From an uncultured Mollicutes bacterium (GTDB lineage Bacteria > Bacillota_I > Bacilli_A > RFN20 > CAG-826), in contig UQFQ01000003.1 in the NCBI GenBank assembly GCA_900540395.1, positions 1-64,000 of the forward strand: a stretch of 64,000 nt of DNA, written 5' to 3'. This document shows, piece by piece, positions 26,960 through 36,369 of the stretch (position 1 is the first letter of the stretch; every line of letters starts with the position of its first letter). The notes under the pieces are model-generated. The model ran no database searches and was not told the DNA's origin. It saw nothing but the letters and a program-made list of their open reading frames with translations. Position numbers and translations under genes: made by a program.

Positions 26960-27823
26960 TTATTTCTCCAAAACATCAATGGCCTTTACTGCAGGTAAGA
27001 TTTCATCCATCTCTATTTTTTCAACATCTCCATTATCAATAAGACCACTTACACCTTCCTTAATTGGTAATTTTGCAAGAGCCTTAATGCCTGTTTCTTT
27101 AGTAAATTCTTCAAGTTTACTCTTACCATAAATCTCTATTTTCTTCCCACATTCTGGACATAAAACATAGGACATATTTTCAACTGCTCCCAGAATAGGA
27201 ATATTCATCATTTTAGCCATATTTATGGCTTTTTTAACAATTAAGGAAACTAAGTCTTGAGGTGAAGTGACAATAATAATTCCATCAATTGGCAATGATT
27301 GGAAAGCAGTTAAAGTAACATCACTTGTTCCTGGAGGCATATCAATTAATAAAACTTCAAGTTCTCCCCATGCAACATCTGTATAGAATTGTTTTAAAAG
27401 TGAAGAAACAAGACTACCTCTCCAAATGATTGGATCATCTTCATGTTCAAGCATCATATTTGAAGAAATAAGTTTAATTCCGCTTAAAGTTTCAGCAGGA
27501 ACAATAAGTCTGTCTTCGTTTCCATAAGCTTGAGAATGAATATTAAAAGATTTTGGAATAGAAGGACCTACAATATCACCATCTAAAATACCAACTTTTT
27601 TACCTTCTTTATTTAAATAACTTGCAAGTAAAGATGTGACGAAGCTTTTACCAACTCCACCTTTACCGCTAACTACTCCAATGACTTTTTTAATTTTAGT
27701 ACTTTTATTAGGAACGCATTTTTGAATTCCAGAACCAGCGCTTGCACCGCATGTTCCATCAGGATTTGCGGATGCGCAACCTGAACAATTTCCGTCACAA
27801 TCTGGACTCATTAATTTAATCAT
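26960..27823 (-). CDS. mrp: Mrp/NBP35-family iron-sulfur carrier P-loop ATPase
   Basis: 287 residues. N-terminal Cys-rich segment with CDGNCSGC and later TCGASAGSGIQKC resembles the cluster site of eukaryal Nbp35; then deviant Walker A GKGGVGKSF near residue 47, Walker B-like LLIDMPPGTSD near 132 and a C-terminal CPECGKK. Mrp proteins carry 4Fe-4S clusters to targets. The start may instead be the GTG one codon upstream, which has better spacing to GGAGG; ATG is chosen because it overlaps the yigZ stop TGA. Works with the NifU-like gene in cluster delivery, by inference. Confidence 0.9.
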   Translation of the reverse strand: MIKLMSPDCDGNCSGCASANPDGTCGASAGSGIQKCVPNKSTKIKKVIGVVSGKGGVGKSFVTSLLASYLNKEGKKVGILDGDIVGPSIPKSFNIHSQAYGNEDRLIVPAETLSGIKLISSNMMLEHEDDPIIWRGSLVSSLLKQFYTDVAWGELEVLLIDMPPGTSDVTLTAFQSLPIDGIIIVTSPQDLVSLIVKKAINMAKMMNIPILGAVENMSYVLCPECGKKIEIYGKSKLEEFTKETGIKALAKLPIKEGVSGLIDNGDVEKIEMDEILPAVKAIDVLEK

Positions 27824-28434
27824 CACTTTACTTCCTCCTCATCAAGATAAGAAACTTCTCCTACATATTCAACTTTCTTTAAAAATATATCTAAACTCTC
27901 TTTTTCAAAGTTCTTATCTGCTAAAAAATCCACAATAATTCTATCATTAAAAAGGGTCTTTATGCTTATATATTGCTTAACTTTTAAATAACTTAAGAAT
28001 TTATCGTAAGAGTCTAAATCAACTAAAACCCTAACTTTTTTCTTTTCAACAAGTTTTAATATAGTTGATTTTTTAAAAGCTTCTTCTGCAGCTAAAGAAT
28101 AACTTCTAGTTAGTCTTCCAGCGCCAAGCAAGGTTCCACCAAAATATCGAACAACCACTAATCCTACATTAATTAAATTATGAATCTCTAAAATATTTAA
28201 AATAGGTTTACCAGCAGTATTTGTTGGCTCGCCATTATCTGATGACTTCTTTTCGTTTTCTAAAACGTAAGCATAACAATAATGTCTAGCTTTTGGATAT
28301 TCCTTTTTAATAGCCTCAAGTTCTTTTAAGAATTCATCTTTAGAATTGTTTTTAAATATAATTCCATAAAATTTTGACTTCTCAACTTCTACGAAACTAA
28401 TTTCTTTTCCTTTTACTGTGTATTTATTTTCCAT
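27823..28434 (-). CDS. yigZ: YigZ/IMPACT family protein
   Basis: 203 residues. UPF0029/IMPACT domain with the diagnostic stretch KARHYCYAYVL..DNGEPTNTAGKPIL (residues 49-83) and VRYFGGTLLGAGRLTRSY (about 98-115), plus a smaller C-terminal domain. Role in bacteria is not settled; eukaryal IMPACT modulates Gcn2. First gene of a four-gene operon ending at 25049. It shares a symmetric promoter with the divergent CPBP gene and has no visible Shine-Dalgarno; the predicted leader is about 8 bases. Confidence 0.92.
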   Translation of the reverse strand: MENKYTVKGKEISFVEVEKSKFYGIIFKNNSKDEFLKELEAIKKEYPKARHYCYAYVLENEKKSSDNGEPTNTAGKPILNILEIHNLINVGLVVVRYFGGTLLGAGRLTRSYSLAAEEAFKKSTILKLVEKKKVRVLVDLDSYDKFLSYLKVKQYISIKTLFNDRIIVDFLADKNFEKESLDIFLKKVEYVGEVSYLDEEEVK

Positions 28435-28442
28435 AAAACTTT

Positions 28443-28464
28443 TTAGTTATTATATAATAACTAA
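28443..28464. promoter_or_regulatory. Symmetric divergent promoter (22-bp perfect palindrome)
   Basis: TTAGTTATTAT followed by its exact reverse complement. The centre contains TATAAT on both strands (28453-28458 plus, 28454-28449 minus), so one element can serve yigZ on the minus strand and the CPBP protease gene on the plus strand. The gene starts are only 33 bases apart. The arms TTAGTTA/TAACTAA match the half-sites seen near the metal genes. Confidence 0.6.
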
Positions 28465-28467
28465 CAT

Positions 28468-29409
28468 ATGAAAGAAAAAGTTAAGTGCAAAAAATGTGGA
28501 TTATTTATTGATAGTGATTGTGAAACCTGCCCATACTGTGGCTATCCACAACACGAGGAAGAGAATGAAGAATCAAGAAAGATAGACGATTCTTCAATCA
28601 TTCCTGAAAAAATAGATGAGATTACGCAGCCTGAATATGTATTTAATGATGGTAGCAAAAACATCGAAAAATCTGATAAGACTCGCTTTTTTGATTTTGA
28701 AAGTCGCGTAATGAATGTCAAACTTTCTAAAAGCATTATTCTATTTGTAGTAGGTTTTTTTGTTTTAAATCTTCTAGCTGTTATTTTTCAATATATCGCT
28801 TTAGCTAGTGATAAATGGTATTTTTTAGCTTCAGGAAACGGGACTGCCGCAATCAATTTTTCAGTTTATTTCATGATATTTGGAATAATGTTTATTGTTT
28901 TAAACAATGATTCTATTAAGTTTTTTAAAGAATTTAAAAATAAAGAAACCTGGATTTTTGGAATTGCTTTTGGCTTTTTATTAATGTTAGCAAGTAGTGC
29001 TGTTACAAGTTTAATGCAACTTCTTCAACAAGGTGGTGGAGTCAATCAAAACGAAGCCGCTATCGATTCAACAACATCGCTTTTCCCATTTCTTTCCATT
29101 ATAATTTTTGGAATTTTAGGGCCAATTTGCGAGGAATTTACTTATAGAGTTGGATTATTTACACTTATTAAACGTTATAATCGTATACTAGCTTATGTTA
29201 TAACTGCCCTATTTTTTGGTTTAATTCATTTTACATTTAGTCCATCAACTATTGTAAACGAATTAATTAACTTACCAAGTTATATGGTAGCTGGTTTATT
29301 ACTTTGTTATTTCTATGATTATAAAGGCATTGGAACAAGTACAGTTGCTCACATAACAAACAACTTATTTGCTCTTCTTATGCAACTTATTTTATCTGCT
29401 CTTGGTTAA
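28468..29409 (+). CDS. CPBP (CAAX-type) intramembrane metalloprotease with N-terminal zinc ribbon
   Basis: 313 residues. Cys7, Cys10, Cys21 and Cys24 form a zinc ribbon, followed by an acidic linker and about seven membrane helices from residue 85. Protease motifs: CEEFTYR at 221-227 (two catalytic Glu and Arg), GLIHF with His254, and AHITNN with His295. CPBP proteases act in bacteriocin self-immunity, maturation or regulation by membrane cleavage; the target is unknown. The TATAAT ends 9 bases before the ATG, so the message is nearly leaderless. TraX-like gene follows after 2 bases. Confidence 0.88.
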   Translation: MKEKVKCKKCGLFIDSDCETCPYCGYPQHEEENEESRKIDDSSIIPEKIDEITQPEYVFNDGSKNIEKSDKTRFFDFESRVMNVKLSKSIILFVVGFFVLNLLAVIFQYIALASDKWYFLASGNGTAAINFSVYFMIFGIMFIVLNNDSIKFFKEFKNKETWIFGIAFGFLLMLASSAVTSLMQLLQQGGGVNQNEAAIDSTTSLFPFLSIIIFGILGPICEEFTYRVGLFTLIKRYNRILAYVITALFFGLIHFTFSPSTIVNELINLPSYMVAGLLLCYFYDYKGIGTSTVAHITNNLFALLMQLILSALG

Positions 29410-29411
29410 TT

Positions 29412-30302
29412 ATGAAAAAAGTCTTAAGTGCTAATGTCTTAAAAATAATTGCATGTTTAAGCATGCTTATAGATCATATTGGTAAAATCGCTTATCTATT
29501 TTTCCCTAGCGACACAATGTATTGGGTTAACTATTCTTTTTCTATAATTGGTCGACTTGCTTTTCCTATCTTTGTGTTTTTATTAATTGAAGGGTTTTAC
29601 CATACTTCCAACATTAAGAAATATTTTATAAGACTAGGAATTATGGCGATAATTATCGGACTTTCTGAGATAATTTTAGGATTAATTCCTTCTTTAAATA
29701 TGGCTAGTACTATGTTCCAATCAGGAAATATCTTTATTGATTTAATTCTTATCCTAGCTGCTTTATATTTATTCAATCATAAAGATCCACGAGTTAAATT
29801 TTTAACCCTTGCTCCAATATTATATTTTGTTGTCTCCCTTTTATTTCAAAATGAAACTTTTTATGTAAATAGCGATGTTGCAAAAGCAATAATGAGTGGA
29901 TTTTTAACTCAATACTCTTTTGTATCGCCTTGTCTAATTGTTCTCTTTTTAATAATTAATTACATATATAACTACATAATCCATAGAAAGTTTAATCAAG
30001 AAGTTTTAGATTCCATAGATCAAACAACTTTATTTAAAGATGTAAGAATTAATTCATATATTTTCGCTGTTTCAATTCTTGCTTTATTAATGTACGCTTT
30101 CACTTATTTAATTACTGATACAAGCATTTTAAATACAAGTTATGTTATAAATACATATTTCATTTTATCTATAGTTCCTATTTTCTTTTATAACGGTAAA
30201 CTTGGTAAATCAAATATTTATATTAAGAGTGCATATTATTTGTTTTATCCTCTACATCTCGGTATCATTTTTTTAGTAACTTATCTTATAAGTTTAATTT
30301 AA
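29412..30302 (+). CDS. TraX-family membrane protein
   Basis: 296 residues, about nine membrane helices. N-terminus shows the TraX pattern LKIIACLSMLIDHIGK near 9-25 and IGRLAFPIFVFLLIEGF near 46-62. TraX of the F plasmid N-acetylates pilin, and the chromosomal family resembles membrane acyltransferases, so transfer of acyl groups to an envelope molecule is a guess. It is coupled to the CPBP gene (2-base gap) and 21 bases before trxA. No conjugation gene is near, so a role in conjugation is unlikely. Confidence 0.83.
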   Translation: MKKVLSANVLKIIACLSMLIDHIGKIAYLFFPSDTMYWVNYSFSIIGRLAFPIFVFLLIEGFYHTSNIKKYFIRLGIMAIIIGLSEIILGLIPSLNMASTMFQSGNIFIDLILILAALYLFNHKDPRVKFLTLAPILYFVVSLLFQNETFYVNSDVAKAIMSGFLTQYSFVSPCLIVLFLIINYIYNYIIHRKFNQEVLDSIDQTTLFKDVRINSYIFAVSILALLMYAFTYLITDTSILNTSYVINTYFILSIVPIFFYNGKLGKSNIYIKSAYYLFYPLHLGIIFLVTYLISLI

Positions 30303-30323
30303 AAATAAGGAGGCTTTAAATTT

Positions 30324-30635
30324 ATGTTAATACACTTAGAAAAAGGACAAGACTTTAATTCATTAATTAAAAACGGCGTTGTACTTGTAGACTTCTATGC
30401 TACATGGTGTGGACCATGCAAGATGTTATCACCAGAACTTGAAAAACTTGCTGAAAAAAGAAATGATGTCACAGTTTTAAAAGTTGATATTGATCAATTT
30501 GAAGAAATTGCTGCTATGTATAATGTTCGAGTTGTTCCAACTTTAATTCTTTTTAAAGATGGTGCTAATCTTTCTGTTTCCACCGGGTTTAAGCCTGTTG
30601 CTAGCTTAGAAAGATTTGTTGATACTGCTTTTTAA
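30324..30635 (+). CDS. trxA: Thioredoxin
   Basis: 103 residues, standard length. Active site ATWCGPCKM with Cys29 and Cys32, cis-Pro in VVPTLILF near residue 75. Cytoplasmic disulfide reductase. AAGGAGG precedes the ATG. Third gene of the CPBP-TraX-trxA group, closed by a bidirectional terminator. No thioredoxin reductase is in the window. It is a possible electron donor, but nrdD carries its own redoxin domain. Confidence 0.95.
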   Translation: MLIHLEKGQDFNSLIKNGVVLVDFYATWCGPCKMLSPELEKLAEKRNDVTVLKVDIDQFEEIAAMYNVRVVPTLILFKDGANLSVSTGFKPVASLERFVDTAF

Positions 30636-30664
30636 TTAAGAAAACAAAACAGTTTAACCTACCT

Positions 30665-30696
30665 AAAAACACACGCTTTTGTACGTGTGTTTTTTA
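30665..30696 (+). terminator. Bidirectional terminator between trxA and the activase-like gene
   Basis: AAAAACACACG, an 8-base loop, CGTGTGTTTTTT. A-runs and T-runs flank both sides, so it can stop both converging genes. Confidence 0.9.
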
Positions 30697-30742
30697 ATGT
30701 TTTTTACTAATAACCATGCAAAAATGGATCTTTTCTTTAAAC

Positions 30743-33700
30743 TTACTCTTCTTCTTTTAAATTATTTCTAGCGTTTTCAAGCATCATTTTAATTCTATTT
30801 AATTGGTTAACTTGACTGGCTCCACTATCATAATCAATCGCAATTATATTTGCTTTTGGGAAACGATGATGCAGTTCTTTAATAACGCCTTTACCAACAA
30901 TATGATTTGGTAAACAACCAAATGGTTGAGTACAAACTATATTAGTAACTCCATTTTCAATAAGGTCAACCATCTCGCCAGTTAATAACCGTCCTTCACC
31001 TGTTTGATTACCTAAAGAAACAATGCCATCAACATTTTTAGCAGTCTTTTCAATACGTCCAGGAGAAGTAAAGTTTTTACTTTCATCAAGACATTTTCTC
31101 ATTGTTTTTCTAAAGTTTTCAGCTACATTTATAACAACTTGAGAAAGTTTAGATAAAAATCTACTTTTACCTAAATGCTCAGCTTTAAATTCGTTGTTAT
31201 AAAAACAATATAAGAAGAAATCTAAAAGATCAGGAACAACTGCTTCAGCGCCTTCTTTTTCTAAAGTTTCAACAAGATAATTGTTAGCATAATAAGAAAA
31301 TTTAACTAATATTTCACCAACTACTCCAACTCGAGGTTTCTTTACATCGGCTCTTTCAAGATTATCAAATTCATCGATACAATCTTTAAGCATTTTGTTA
31401 AATTCTTTAACATTCATCTTTTTGCTTTCAAAGTATTTTAGTCCTCGTGCTTCATATTTTTTATAAAGTTTGTTAGCTTCACCAGGATTTTTTTCATAAG
31501 GTCTTGTGTGAAATAAAACTCTCATCAAAACATCACCATAAATAACAGCTTGAATCGCTTTATAAATTAAAGGAATAGTAATTTTAAAGCCAGGATTCTC
31601 TTCTAATCCACTTAAATTAACAGAAATTACAGGGATTTGCGCCATATTTGCTTTGTTTAATGCTCTTCTAATAAAGCCAATATAATTACTGGCTCGACAA
31701 CCGCCTCCAGTTTGTGACATAACTAAAGCCACTTTGTTAAGGTCATATTTACCACTTTGTAAAGCTTCCATCATTTGTCCAACAACAATTAACGAAGGAT
31801 AACAAGCGTCGTTATTAACGTATTTTAAACCTAAATCAATAGGCGCTTTTCCTTGTGGATCTAAAACTTCAACATCATAGCCAAAAGTCTTCATCACAAC
31901 TTCAAGTTGTTTAAAATGGATTCGAGACATATTTGGAACTAATATCTTATAGTTTTTTCTCATTTCTTTAGTGAAAACAACTTTATCAATACTAGTTTTG
32001 TTAACGCTTACTAAATTCTTTTCCAACTCTCTCGCTTTTAAAGCTGCAATTAAAGACCTAATTCTAATTCTTGCCGCTCCTAAATTTGAAATTTCATCAA
32101 TTTTCAAGACTGTATATATGTTATTGGAATTGGTTAAAATTTCACTTACTTGATCGGTTGTGACCGCATCTAGCCCGCAGCCAAACGAATTTAATTGAAC
32201 TAAATCCAAATCATTACGTGTTCTTACAAATGCCGCTGCTTTATAAAGTCTAGAATGATACATCCATTGGTCATTAACTCTTAATGGACGATCAAGAACA
32301 CATTCTCCAAGAGGAGCTATTGTATCTTCAGTTAAAACTGCAAACCCGTAGCTTTCAATCATTTCAGGAATACCATGATTAATTTCGGGATCTAAATGAT
32401 ATGGACGTCCAGCTAAAACAATGCCTCTTTTATGATTTTCTTGCATCCACTTTAATACTTCATTTCCTTTTTCTTCGACTTCTCTTTTAAAACGAAGTAA
32501 TTCAGAATATGCGTGTTTTGCAGCGTTTTTAGTCAAATTGCGAGGTATATTAAACTCTTTTTCAAAGATATTCATCAATTCTTTTGATGCAATCTCTTCA
32601 TTAGTTAAACTTAAAAAAGGATGTAAAAAACGTATTTCAAACTTCTTTAAGTTTTCAACATTGTTTTTGATATTTTCAGGATAACTTGTAACTATAGGAC
32701 AATTGAAATGATTATTAGCATCTTTTGTCTCATTTCTTTCATAAGGAATAGAAGGATAAAAAATTGTTTTGATTCCGTTTTGAATTAACCATTCAATGTG
32801 TCCGTGAACAAGTTTTGCTGGGTAGCATTCAGATTCACTAGGTATAGATTCAATCCCTAATTCATAAATAGAGTGGTAACTTTCTGGAGATAAGACGAGT
32901 CTAAAGCCTAAATCCTTAAAGAATGTAGCCCAGAAAGGATAATTTTCATAAATATTTAAGACTCTTGGTAAACCAATTACTCCTCTTGTAGCTTCATCAA
33001 TACTCAGTGGCTCATAATCGAATAAACGTTTATATTTCCACTTATACATATTTGGTGCGTCGGCCTTACGTTTTGTATTATTAACAAATCTTTCGCAACG
33101 ATTACCAGAAATAAAACTTTTATGGTTAGAGAAAGTATTAATAGTTAAGATACAGTTATTACTGCAGCCTTTACAGTGTGAGAAATGAGTTTTATAAGTT
33201 AAAGAAATTGCATCTTTTAAACTCATCATCGTAGTTTCGATTTTATTATACTGGTAATTCTCTTTTGCAACTAAAGCTGCCCCGAAAGCACCCATAATAC
33301 CACTTATATCAGGTCTAATGACTTCTTTTTCTAGTATTTTTTCTAATGCTCTTAAAACAGCATCATTATAGAAAGTGCCGCCTTGAACAACTACATTTTC
33401 TCCTAGTTCATCTTTAGAAGTTAATTTAATAACCTTATATAAAGCATTTTTAATAACAGAATAAGCAAGTCCACTTGAGATATCACCTACTGAAGCGTCT
33501 TCTTTTTGTGCTTGTTTAACATTACTATTCATAAAAACAGTACATCTTGAGCCAAGATCGACTGGGTTTTGAGCAAATAGGGCTTCTTTAGCAAATTCTT
33601 CTACAGTATGATTTAAAGACTTTGCAAACGTTTCAATAAAAGAACCGCAACCTGATGAGCATGCTTCATTAAGTAAAACAGAGTCGACACTTCCATCTTT

Positions 33701-34990
33701 AATTTTGACGCACTTCATATCTTGACCGCCAATATCTAAGATGCAGTCTACATTTTTATTAAAGAATTTTGCGGCTTTATAATGTGTAATGGTTTCAACT
33801 TCTCCATAATCCAAACCAAATGCCGACTTAATTAATTCTTCACCATAACCAGTCGAACAAGATTGAACAATTTTTATTTCAGGATGAATTACACTTAAAA
33901 GCTCTTTAAAACCTTTTTTAGTGGCCTCAACTGGAGAGCCTTCATTAGAAACATAATAACTAAAAAGCAAGTTTCCATCTTTATCAATAAGGGCAATTTT
34001 AGTAGTCGTGCTTCCAGCATCAATTCCTAAATATGCTTCACCTTTGTATTTTGAGATATCTTTCTTTTTGACTCTAGCTAAAGAGTGACGGATTTTGAAA
34101 TCTTCATATTCCTTTTCATTTGCGAATAGAGGCTCAAGATTTTTAATACTATTTCCTAATTTTAAAGAGGAATTTAGTGAATTTATTAGTGTGTGTAAAT
34201 TAATGGCTGTATTTTCACACTCATCTAAAGCGGCTCCAATAGCAGGATAAAGATGAGAATCATTTGGCGCAAACACACTTTCGTCTGTTAAATTAAGTGT
34301 TTCAATAAAGGTTTTTCTAAGTTCAGGTAAAAAATGTAACGGACCTCCTAAAAAAGCAACATTACCTCTAATTGGCTTGCCGCACGCAAGACCAGATATA
34401 GTTTGATTAACAACAGCTTTAAAAATTGATTTAGCTAAGTCATTTTTACTTGCTCCATCATTAATCAAAGGCTGAATGTCTGTTTTAGCAAAAACACCAC
34501 AACGCGCAGCAATTGGATAAACAACTTTATAGTCTTTAGCCAACTCATTCAATCCTGAAGCGTCGGTTTTTAAAAGACTAGCCATTTGATCAATAAAAGA
34601 GCCGGTTCCTCCAGCGCATATTCCATTCATTCTTTCATCAATTCCATGATCAAAATAAAGGATTTTTGCATCTTCTCCGCCAAGCTCTATAGCAACATTA
34701 GTTTTTGGACTTTTTAATTTAATAACTCTTGCTTCGGCGACAACTTCTTGAACAAACGGAATATTTAAAGCTTTTGAAAGTCCTAAACCACCAGAACCAG
34801 TTATATAAGATTTAATATTAACGTCGCCTAATTTTGCTTCTGCGTCCATTAAAACATTCTTTAAAGTATCAATTATTGAAGCAAAATGTCTTCTATAATC
34901 TGAAAAAACAACTTCTTGTTGGTCGTTTAAAACAGCAACTTTTACAGTTGTACTTCCTACATCAATACCTAAAGAATAAACTTTTTCCAT
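30743..34990 (-). CDS. Giant 2-hydroxyacyl-CoA dehydratase activase-like protein
   Basis: 1,415 residues. Two ASKHA ATPase domains of the BadF/HgdC type: GIDVGSTTVKVAVL near residue 8 with GICAGGTGSFIDQ near 122, and GIDAGSTTTKIALI near 322 with ACSSGCGSFIE near 442. Next a Cys cluster CKGCSNNC near 605, a DUF2229-like part (about 670-900), and a C-terminal part resembling the iron-sulfur dehydratase subunit with GGGCRASNYIGF near 1,150. HgdC activates dehydratase by ATP-driven electron transfer. These fused proteins are widespread in anaerobic Firmicutes, and their reaction is unknown. No CoA-transferase or fermentation gene is adjacent. Likely leaderless. Confidence 0.87.
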   Translation of the reverse strand: MEKVYSLGIDVGSTTVKVAVLNDQQEVVFSDYRRHFASIIDTLKNVLMDAEAKLGDVNIKSYITGSGGLGLSKALNIPFVQEVVAEARVIKLKSPKTNVAIELGGEDAKILYFDHGIDERMNGICAGGTGSFIDQMASLLKTDASGLNELAKDYKVVYPIAARCGVFAKTDIQPLINDGASKNDLAKSIFKAVVNQTISGLACGKPIRGNVAFLGGPLHFLPELRKTFIETLNLTDESVFAPNDSHLYPAIGAALDECENTAINLHTLINSLNSSLKLGNSIKNLEPLFANEKEYEDFKIRHSLARVKKKDISKYKGEAYLGIDAGSTTTKIALIDKDGNLLFSYYVSNEGSPVEATKKGFKELLSVIHPEIKIVQSCSTGYGEELIKSAFGLDYGEVETITHYKAAKFFNKNVDCILDIGGQDMKCVKIKDGSVDSVLLNEACSSGCGSFIETFAKSLNHTVEEFAKEALFAQNPVDLGSRCTVFMNSNVKQAQKEDASVGDISSGLAYSVIKNALYKVIKLTSKDELGENVVVQGGTFYNDAVLRALEKILEKEVIRPDISGIMGAFGAALVAKENYQYNKIETTMMSLKDAISLTYKTHFSHCKGCSNNCILTINTFSNHKSFISGNRCERFVNNTKRKADAPNMYKWKYKRLFDYEPLSIDEATRGVIGLPRVLNIYENYPFWATFFKDLGFRLVLSPESYHSIYELGIESIPSESECYPAKLVHGHIEWLIQNGIKTIFYPSIPYERNETKDANNHFNCPIVTSYPENIKNNVENLKKFEIRFLHPFLSLTNEEIASKELMNIFEKEFNIPRNLTKNAAKHAYSELLRFKREVEEKGNEVLKWMQENHKRGIVLAGRPYHLDPEINHGIPEMIESYGFAVLTEDTIAPLGECVLDRPLRVNDQWMYHSRLYKAAAFVRTRNDLDLVQLNSFGCGLDAVTTDQVSEILTNSNNIYTVLKIDEISNLGAARIRIRSLIAALKARELEKNLVSVNKTSIDKVVFTKEMRKNYKILVPNMSRIHFKQLEVVMKTFGYDVEVLDPQGKAPIDLGLKYVNNDACYPSLIVVGQMMEALQSGKYDLNKVALVMSQTGGGCRASNYIGFIRRALNKANMAQIPVISVNLSGLEENPGFKITIPLIYKAIQAVIYGDVLMRVLFHTRPYEKNPGEANKLYKKYEARGLKYFESKKMNVKEFNKMLKDCIDEFDNLERADVKKPRVGVVGEILVKFSYYANNYLVETLEKEGAEAVVPDLLDFFLYCFYNNEFKAEHLGKSRFLSKLSQVVINVAENFRKTMRKCLDESKNFTSPGRIEKTAKNVDGIVSLGNQTGEGRLLTGEMVDLIENGVTNIVCTQPFGCLPNHIVGKGVIKELHHRFPKANIIAIDYDSGASQVNQLNRIKMMLENARNNLKEEE

Positions 34991-35000
34991 AGCATTATTT

Positions 35001-35006
35001 ATTATA
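35001..35006 (-). promoter_or_regulatory. -10 box of the activase-like gene
   Basis: TATAAT on the minus strand, 10 bases before the ATG at 34990; TTGTGT 19 bases upstream is a possible -35. Leader of zero to four bases expected. Confidence 0.5.
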
Positions 35007-35101
35007 GTTAAAAGTTAAAAATAAAACACAAATAAATGTTTCTTGTTTTAATAAAAATTTTGTTGTCATTTAAGTTTCAGAAATGTTTCAGAAAATAAAT
35101 T

Positions 35102-35653
35102 TTAATATGTCTCGTGTTTCTTAATTGAATAATAAGAAACATATGTAATCTTGTTATTCTTTAGTGGCAATACTATCTCTTTAATCAAATTTTTACTTTT
35201 CAGTCCACACTTTTCCATAACATGTTTTGAAGCTTCGTTTCCTAATTCAAAACAAGCAGAAATTTCTTTTAAATTCACTTCGTTAAATAAGTAATTAATT
35301 ACTCCTTTAAAAGCCTCACTCATAATTCCTTGATTATGGTAAGCACTGTTTAAAACATAACCAATTTCAGCTTCTTCATTAACTTTATCTAATCTTACTA
35401 CGTCAATGCTTCCGATTAATTTATTGTTTTCTTTAAAAACAATGGCCCATCTAAATGTGTTGTTATCATATTTAATAAATTGATTTTGAAGTAATAAACG
35501 TGTTTCTTCTTTGTTTTTATGAGGATTCCGAGTTAAATATTTTGTAATATCTTTATTTGAAGCGTATTCAAAAAGATCATCAACATCATTCATGTTAAAT
35601 TGTCTTAAATAAATTCGATCGAGAGTTATAACTTTAGTTCCTATTAAATTCAT
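35102..35653 (-). CDS. GNAT-family N-acetyltransferase (RimJ/RimL type)
   Basis: 183 residues. RimJ/RimL-like layout: N-terminal LDRIYLRQFNMNDVDDLFEY, the acetyl-CoA loop region NSAYHNQGIMSEAFKGV near 112-128, and the family end NEASKHVMEKCGLK near 150. Likely acetylates an N-terminal amine or a small amine; the target is not readable. It starts 3 bases after the gene encoding the two-helix membrane protein, so both are probably co-transcribed. Confidence 0.9.
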   Translation of the reverse strand: MNLIGTKVITLDRIYLRQFNMNDVDDLFEYASNKDITKYLTRNPHKNKEETRLLLQNQFIKYDNNTFRWAIVFKENNKLIGSIDVVRLDKVNEEAEIGYVLNSAYHNQGIMSEAFKGVINYLFNEVNLKEISACFELGNEASKHVMEKCGLKSKNLIKEIVLPLKNNKITYVSYYSIKKHETY

Positions 35654-35656
35654 GGT

Positions 35657-36265
35657 TTAAATACTAACATCGGATTTGTTTTTATCAACACGATTTATCT
35701 TGGCGTTAAATATTTTTACGTTTTTTATTCTTTCTATACGTGAACTAAAATTAGAAAGGAAAAACATATCAACAGCCTCCCAAATAAAAACCCAAGAAGC
35801 AATCTCTATAACACCTCGAAATATAAAATCCACCTTAAAATATTCTAATAATCCATAAGCACCATAAATTAAAACACCAAAAATAAGAAGTAATATTGAA
35901 ACAATATTATGCCTTTTAATTTCCTCATCGCTTTTTACAATGCTAATTGCATAGTGGCTTTTAAATAATTTTTCTATCTTATCTTTCTCCTCTTCACTCA
36001 TCTCAGATGGATAAGTTATATCAATTTCTAAATTAGCTTTCTTTTTGACAAGACGAAACACTTTTTCAACAAATTCAAATATTTCTGGATTTAACTCACT
36101 ATCAGTAGAATATTCATCATAAATATTTCTATTAGATAAGTTAATTTCAATATGTGAAACGCCATTCTCTTCATAAAAATCCGCACGGTTTTTATCTTTC
36201 CTAATTTCTTCAAACATTATTCGTGCATTTTTAACTGTTTCTTTAACTTCTTTCCTTTTACTCAT
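35657..36265 (-). CDS. Two-helix membrane protein, family not recognised
   Basis: 202 residues. Residues 1-120 are charged and look soluble, with alternating beta and helix; two hydrophobic helices lie near 123-142 and 152-172; the tail is basic. Both ends should face the cytoplasm. The soluble part has no motif I recognise. GGAG sits 7 bases before the ATG and a TATAGT lies just upstream. Coupled with the acetyltransferase gene. No function is proposed. Confidence 0.75.
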   Translation of the reverse strand: MSKRKEVKETVKNARIMFEEIRKDKNRADFYEENGVSHIEINLSNRNIYDEYSTDSELNPEIFEFVEKVFRLVKKKANLEIDITYPSEMSEEEKDKIEKLFKSHYAISIVKSDEEIKRHNIVSILLLIFGVLIYGAYGLLEYFKVDFIFRGVIEIASWVFIWEAVDMFFLSNFSSRIERIKNVKIFNAKINRVDKNKSDVSI

Positions 36266-36312
36266 AAAATAACTCCATACTATAAATACAGTTATTGAAT
36301 ATAAAATTATGG

Positions 36313-36341
36313 AAAAAAGGCCAACACTATGAGTGCTGGCC
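36313..36341 (-). terminator. Terminator of nrdG-nrdD
   Basis: GGCCAACACT, a 3-base loop, AGTGCTGGCC with one A-C mismatch; six T follow on the minus strand. It lies 29 bases past the nrdD stop. Confidence 0.88.
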
Positions 36342-36369
36342 CTAACTTTTAACCTTTACTATTTATTAA

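Noticed and set aside
29412..30302. Conjugation module because of TraX
   Set aside because: No relaxase, coupling protein or pilus gene is near; chromosomal TraX-like proteins are common in Firmicutes.
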